Assembly (NCBI GenBank): GCA_020205615.1 | Contig: CM035169.1 | Location: 17,813,546-17,877,545, forward strand | Source of the DNA: Panax quinquefolius | Lineage: Eukaryota > Streptophyta > Magnoliopsida > Apiales > Araliaceae | Direction of reading: 5' to 3' | DNA: 64,000 nt | Shown here: piece by piece, positions 58,393 to 64,000 of the stretch | How positions within the stretch are numbered: position 1 is the stretch's first letter | Layout: each line of letters starts with the position of its first letter | Notes under the pieces: generated by a model | What the model saw: the letters and a program-made list of their open reading frames with translations, nothing else | Databases searched by the model: none | What the model was told of the DNA's origin: nothing | Made by a program: the position numbers and the translations under genes

Positions 58393-60120
58393 GCAAGCAT
58401 CCATATTAACATCCATCCAATACAATACAAAACATTCATCCAACACAATATAATCGATATCGTAAACATCCATATAAACTAATACAATTGTCAAAGAATG
58501 AATCTAAAAAAGTACAAGGCTTTAAAAATCTAAAAAAAATAAGTCTAAGCGTATTTCTTCATGGATCATCAAATTAGGATCCTGTAATTATCAAACTAAT
58601 AAAACATATATGTTACATATAAGTAAAGACATTGACTCAGAGACTATAAACATATAAAGATGATGTAGCTAAACAATAAGCGATATATAAATACTGCTCG
58701 CTCTGTTGTTGTCTTTGCTTTGCTCCTCGCTTCCTGCTTGCCGCCATCGCCTCCGCCAACTCATCGGGACTCGGAGGCTGCAGATGCAAAATCCAATTAT
58801 CTGAAGAAGATCACGATCTGACAGATCGCTTCTCACATGATCGGCCAGGAGTATGATAAGTGGATAACACGATGGTATGTAGGGGGGTGGGTGGCAAATT
58901 GCTGCTATGCCATGATGGTCAAGGCGTCGTCTTTGTCCTTGGCCTTTGACATAATTTTTTCTTCACGATGGACGCCTCTCCCATAATTCTTGATCAATCG
59001 ACGGACGGGGGTGCCTTGGGATAGCGGCTCGTTCATTAAGCCCTTATAAGTGTCCTGTCAGAAGATGAACAATTAAATAGTTAAAAATAAATAAAAAAAA
59101 TACTAAAGAAGGTCGTTACAATTTATAAACAACATATTAGGATAAAGTGAACTTATTACCGCTATCTGAACAGCTTCAGGTAGACCATCGCGGTGGCCAC
59201 ATACACATCCAACCAATTGATAGGTTGACCTTGAGACTGAGACTCCTATAGTTCATTTCCTCATATTATTATGTAAACATATGATATTTTAGCTACAAAA
59301 GATGACTGTAAACATAACATACGTACCACTGGCAAAGAATGTGTTGCGGTTTGTGATATCTTCGCCCCGACACGTGTCTTTTGCGCTTACCGCCGTCGTC
59401 GACACACGAGGATCTGCATTAGAGGCGGCGGTCTTGCGCCTCTTGACCCAACTCTCGACTTTCCTTTGGTCACACATCTGCACCCATATGAAATTTACAT
59501 GCGTACCACTGTGGGCTATGCTTTACGTCATATACCGCTCACCTTTATCTGGATGGTCAATCTCGACATTATGCGGGGCTTTTTGTCGTTCCTTGTTCAA
59601 ATTATCTTTAGTTAAATGCAGTAGACTCGCCGCGAATAGTGTCGAATAACTAATAATGCGTCGCGTCGTCCCCATCTATATCGTTTTCGCAAATAAAATA
59701 ACAATAATAATATTAAAAGCTGTTATATTACTAAGCAATATTATTTGATTAACTATGTATTATCTATCGAGTGATAAAAAATATACGAAATTATCAAATC
59801 TGATCCTTATGGGCGAGAGGTGTGCTTCGCCCGTGTAATCACCGGCGTAGGCCGATTACATAACATAATTGTGAAATGCACTTCACAATTTTACTATCTT
59901 GAAAATCACTACAATATACAATAATTTATATTAAAACCCTTATATATATATATATATACACGATGTTTAACTTACGTCTTTATCACGGAAGAGGACGGAT
60001 CTGTATAAGAATGCGATCATCCGGATTAGTCGGGGCCTTCGGCACATGATTAGGGCCTCGACCCAACCCGCGCTTTCGTGCTGCAGGTTCAGAAGACATC
60101 TATAAATAAAAAATTTAGGA
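57964..60120 (-). mobile_element. CACTA (En/Spm-type) element, copy 1, partial
   Basis: The end CACTACAACATAAAAG at 57964 is a CACTA terminus. The next 300 bp hold subterminal palindromes around TGACCG-AT-CGGTCA and repeats such as GATAATCTGGTCATTGGAAGGACATCG. Up to about 58960 it matches copy 2 (62976 onward). Minus-strand coding remnants of the plant transposase-associated (PTTA-like) protein lie between 58700 and 60101. One starts at the ATG near 60101 (MSSEPAARKRGLGRGPNHVP), and another includes KVESWVKRRKTAASNADPR (59289-59483). Stops and frameshifts abound. No opposite TAGTG end was found, so the far limit is uncertain. Confidence 0.7.
58350..58391. repeat. (TA)n microsatellite inside CACTA copy 1
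   Basis: A TA run at the same internal site as in copy 2 (63385-63435), so it is part of the element and has changed in length since the copies split. Confidence 0.9.
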
Positions 60121-60124
60121 TGTT

Positions 60125-62975
60125 AGTATAAGTTATAAATGAAAAGTACATAAACATGTCGGGGATATAGAGAACATCGGGGATATGTAATTGTATGTAA
60201 ACAAAGGACAATAGGATAGGATAGTCAGGCCACTAGGATAGTCTAGGCGTGTATATTTAAGTTACTTAAGGTTACTTTTAGCATCACCAAACTTTATTTA
60301 ATCATCTAACTCATTTTGACTTATCAAAGCTCACTTTAGCTTGAAAAGAGAGCTTAAATTGGTTTTCTTGTTGGCTTTATTAATGACCATGTTTGGGAAT
60401 CATTACTAGCATGTATGAGCAACTTTGTATCTTCTCATAATAGTCCTTTAAGGTTAGGTACTATGAATTGTCCAAAAGCAGTCCATTTTGGCTTTAAAAT
60501 GTGATTTTAACAAGTCTCATGCTCAAAATGGCTTGGGCTTGGTTCCTTTTAGTTTGTGTAGCTTTCTTATGTCCTATTATGACTATTGAAACTTGTGTAT
60601 GGGGTCAGGGTATGGTGATTCACTATTTTAGTGTTCATTGTTCTATAAAGCTTATTTTTGATGATTTTTAAGCAAGAAACTTGTGTATGGGGTACTTTTC
60701 ATTTTCTTTTTTCTATTCTAAGCTAAGTCATACTTATAGCATACATATTAATAGTGTGCCATTTTCTTTATCTTCTCATTTGTGAATTATGGAAAAACTT
60801 CTTTGAACCTTCTTCTTGATTGAATTATAGATAAACTTAATTCCTAGTTATGTTTTATGTTATACTCATGTTCAAGTTATATGGCCATTTGACTTATATA
60901 TGAAAAAAATTCGACAAGTCTCCCCTATAATATGGATTTATCCACGTGCACGAGGGCATGCATACTTGACAATTTCAAAGAAAATATAATCCCAACACAC
61001 AAAAGCAGAATGTGCATTAACTATAATTCAAGGCACAATTTAGGAGAATCAATATTAGTAAAAACAATAAGAAGCCCAAAATTGTCCCAATTCAAAGATA
61101 ATATCAACAACAATTTATTTAAATTTATGTTTATATTAAATCTTGAATTATTCAATGTATATAAATACATAAGATATATATATATATATATCATTGTATA
61201 AGATTATTATTAAAAGAAATGAGATTTCTTTAAACAAAAATATTTAACAAACGCAACTCCTTTTGTGGAATGGTGAGATCTTTATTGATACTAACTATGA
61301 TATATAATATAAGTAATTTGCAATGGCCCTATAATGATCTAAATCTATAGGACAATATCTAAAATTAAGGAAATACTCAATTAGTTCCTTTTTATTTATT
61401 TTTTGAGAGTGAAATTTATTACATATGTTTTTTTTATTTGTCATTTGATAGATTTTAAGGTAGTATTAATAATTTAATTTTCATATTATCTACACGTTAA
61501 ATTAATACTAACTTGTTCTCTTTCATTTGTTCTAATTAATGAATTTTGAATGATAATATTAAGATTATATAACTATTTTTGGTCAATAAAATAAAATATT
61601 AATTATATTTTTTAATATTTATATTTTTATCTAAGACGTCAATTAAAAATAAGCGGAGGAGTAATTCACATAGTTGCTTTCAACATAAGCAATCAACAAT
61701 CAATTCGCTTTATTTGTGCAAGCAACAATATTATTGTGGTACTACATAAAAGGTAAGAATTTGATGATGCTTTGTAATTTAATATTAAACAAAAATATCA
61801 TTATTATTTCCATATATATATATATATATATATATAGTTAGATTCAGTTGAGGATCCTCAAATAACACTTATTTGAGGATGGGCGTTCTCAACAGTTAGA
61901 TCTGCATTTTAATTATTATATGTGGGTGAGATTATTTTAATTACTTTATCCGCTTGAGAAAACTAAGGCACGCAGAAGGAAAAGAGAGACGCATAAGGCA
62001 AACGAGGAAGAGTAGCAAAAGGAAAAGAGGAGCGCAGAAGGAAAAGAGGAAGAGTCATTTATTTTCATAATTTCTAACTCGGTTTGCAAGATTTCAAATT
62101 TCTATAAGGTAAAAATTTGTGTGACTTAAAAATTTCTATTAAATCTTCAAATTTCGGTATCGACATGGTTTTTTTTTAAATCGATTTGAAGATTTTTTGC
62201 AAAAAGTTGAAATTACATCTCTAAATTTGATATGGGTTCATGTGATTTACTCATTATATTGACTTTAATTTCTCGCATGCTTAATATCCTAAATCTAGCT
62301 AGACATTAGTTTATCTCAATATATCTTATATAGAGTAGAGCACTAAGTTTTATATATCCTTGGTCAAACCCTATTAATATAAAGGTATCCTACCAAAATT
62401 TTTGTGCATATATGCGTTACACTAATTAACGTGAATATTAATATTGTTCCTAAATCTTAATGGATACTCAAAAACGAAAAACAAATATTTGAGGATACAA
62501 CATTAAAAATTAAGGTAATTATTGGATCAAAAGCGAAAAAATAATATAAAAAATTATCATGCCACTTAATTCACCACAAATTACCAAATCTTTTGGGACT
62601 AAGCTTTTTATATTTATATTTCTCACGATCTAATCCGATTACATTGTAGAGCCTATTTACTATTTATATAAAATCCTAGTTAAATATAGAATATACTTAT
62701 GAAGATATTAATTAAGTACTACCATCTTTTATAGTTATTTGTTATTGACAATAATATCAGATCAAACAAATTCCTTATTAAAAGTGTGTTTTAATGTCAC
62801 GTATAAGATATCTGAAACAAATTCCTTAATTTAGAGAAATATTTTGGCTCTTAATATTTGTCATTTGAGAATTTTAAGTAAATATTAATTATTTAGCAAA
62901 AGGGCAAACTAAAAATCAATAACATTATAGTAAAAGATACCAAATTTGACATTATAGTAGCAAGATACCGATTGC
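60125..62975. other. Spacer, possibly partly CACTA interior
   Basis: No gene recognised. It has TA microsatellites near 61170 and 61814, and a short palindrome CCTCAAATAACACTTATTTGAGG at about 61856. A purine-rich stretch with AGGAAAAGAGG-type repeats lies at 61960-62060. Confidence 0.4.
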
Positions 62976-63382
62976 ACTACAACAAAAAGGCTTATCACGA
63001 TCAAGACATTAATGACCAGATACGATTCATGAGATGGATATCTATGACCGTATGCGGTCACGATCGAATCAGTCGAGATAATCTGGTCATTGGAAGGACA
63101 TCGGCGACCACCAATATGAACAAGAATTATTAGCGGCGCAATTAGCGGCCGAATCGATCGTCATTATTATGACTTATCTTAAGTCATTTGTCTTTGCTTG
63201 ACGTGTCCTGCGTGTCGTGATAGATAATAGCGACCAGCACGCGGCCGCTAGATCAATGATCATTGATACATTTTAATGACCGCGTCGCGATCATTGATCC
63301 TTTTTTTTTTTTTAAATTTTTGCCTATTTTATTGATTTCCCAAAAATAACCTGCTTTGTACCTGCTTTCAATCCCAACACAG

Positions 63383-63437
<55 letters not shown>

Positions 63438-64000
63438 AGCATCCATATTAACATCCATCCAATACAATACAAAACATTCAAATATCCATGAATAAACATT
63501 CATCCAATACAATACAAAACATTCCTCCAACACAATATAATCGATATCGTAAACATCCATATAAACTAATACAATTGTCCAAAAGAATGAATCTAAAAGA
63601 GTCTGAGGCTTTAAAATTCTAAAAAAAATAAGTCTAAGTATTTCTTCATGGATCATCCAAATTAGGATCTGTAATTATCAAAGTAATAAAACATATATGT
63701 TACATATAAGTAAGACATTGACTCGGAGACTATAAATATATAAGACAATGTAGCTAAACAATAAACGATATATATATATACACTCCTGTTGTTGTTGTGT
63801 TCTTTGCTCCTGCTGCCGCCGCCATGCTTGCCTCCGCCAACTCATCAAGACTCGAGAGATCTGCAGATGCCGCCCAAGATATCTGAAGAAGATCACGATC
63901 CGACAGATCGCTCTCACACGATCGGCGGGGAGTATGATAAATTTGGAATACGATGGTATGTGGCTGGGTGGCAGAGCTGCTCAATGCTAATGATGGTGAG
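62976..64000 (-). mobile_element. CACTA (En/Spm-type) element, copy 2, running off the window
   Basis: Begins CACTACAACAAAAAGG, closer to the usual CACTA consensus than copy 1, with the same subterminal repeats (CTATGACCGTATGCGGTCACG). It then follows the order of copy 1, including the (TA)n site and a minus-strand coding segment. That segment (63754-63984) encodes a Ser/Arg- and Ala-rich protein (SCESDLSDRDLLQISWAA, then SSLDELAEASMAAAA) better preserved than in copy 1. Confidence 0.75.

Noticed and set aside
63253..63656. ORFs with poly-(Ile-Tyr) runs
   Set aside because: These are translations of the (TA)n microsatellite inside the CACTA element.
1..64000. tRNA, rRNA or other structural RNA genes
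   Set aside because: No cloverleaf with A and B boxes, and no rRNA-like sequence was seen on either strand.

Overview
This is a nuclear DNA window from a dicot plant, probably an asterid and possibly Lamiales-like (a guess from protein flavour only). The signs are AT-rich intergenic DNA, spliced genes with GT-AG introns, plant-only gene families (class B heat-shock factor, KRP CDK inhibitor, plant B3 protein) and a heavy load of LTR retrotransposons, CACTA elements and MITEs. Nothing in it looks bacterial, viral or organellar.

Layout. 1-17245 is a nest of decayed retrotransposons. A broken coiled-coil ORF and a ~40-bp dimeric tandem repeat come first. Then comes a Ty3/gypsy (chromovirus-like) complex arranged LTR - internal - LTR - start of another internal region (2539-11426). 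It is fused to the truncated integrase end of a Tat/Ogre-type gypsy element on the minus strand (11427 to about 17245). 17246-21470 is AT-rich spacer with small elements. 21472-24963 is the best-resolved locus: a class B1 heat-shock factor gene (HSFB1, also known as TBF1) with a heat-shock element, a TATA box, two upstream ORFs (the second encodes the known conserved uORF peptide), a purine-rich leader tract and a two-exon coding region. A centrin pseudogene (27213-27552) follows, then a six-exon B3-domain gene (29596-33347, minus) and a nine-exon gene for an At3g27390/At4g37030-type multi-pass membrane protein (37672-41385, plus). 42000-52500 is repeat-rich: a solo LTR of the same family as the first complex, a 1.16-kb foldback element, Stowaway-like and palindromic MITEs, and a 1.5-kb long-TIR element. 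A four-exon KRP-type CDK inhibitor gene (52937-54004, minus) is followed by a Mutator-type MITE with target duplication. The right end holds two copies of a CACTA element (57964 onward and 62976 to the edge).

The host genes do not form a pathway. From memory of Arabidopsis locus numbers, HSFB1, a centrin gene and the membrane-protein gene lie close together on chromosome 4, so their order here looks like conserved microsynteny, with the centrin decayed. I see no sign of an entirely new molecular system. The strongest biology is the conserved translational-control leader of HSFB1/TBF1. The least-described material is the set of structured small transposons and the recombined retrotransposon complex.
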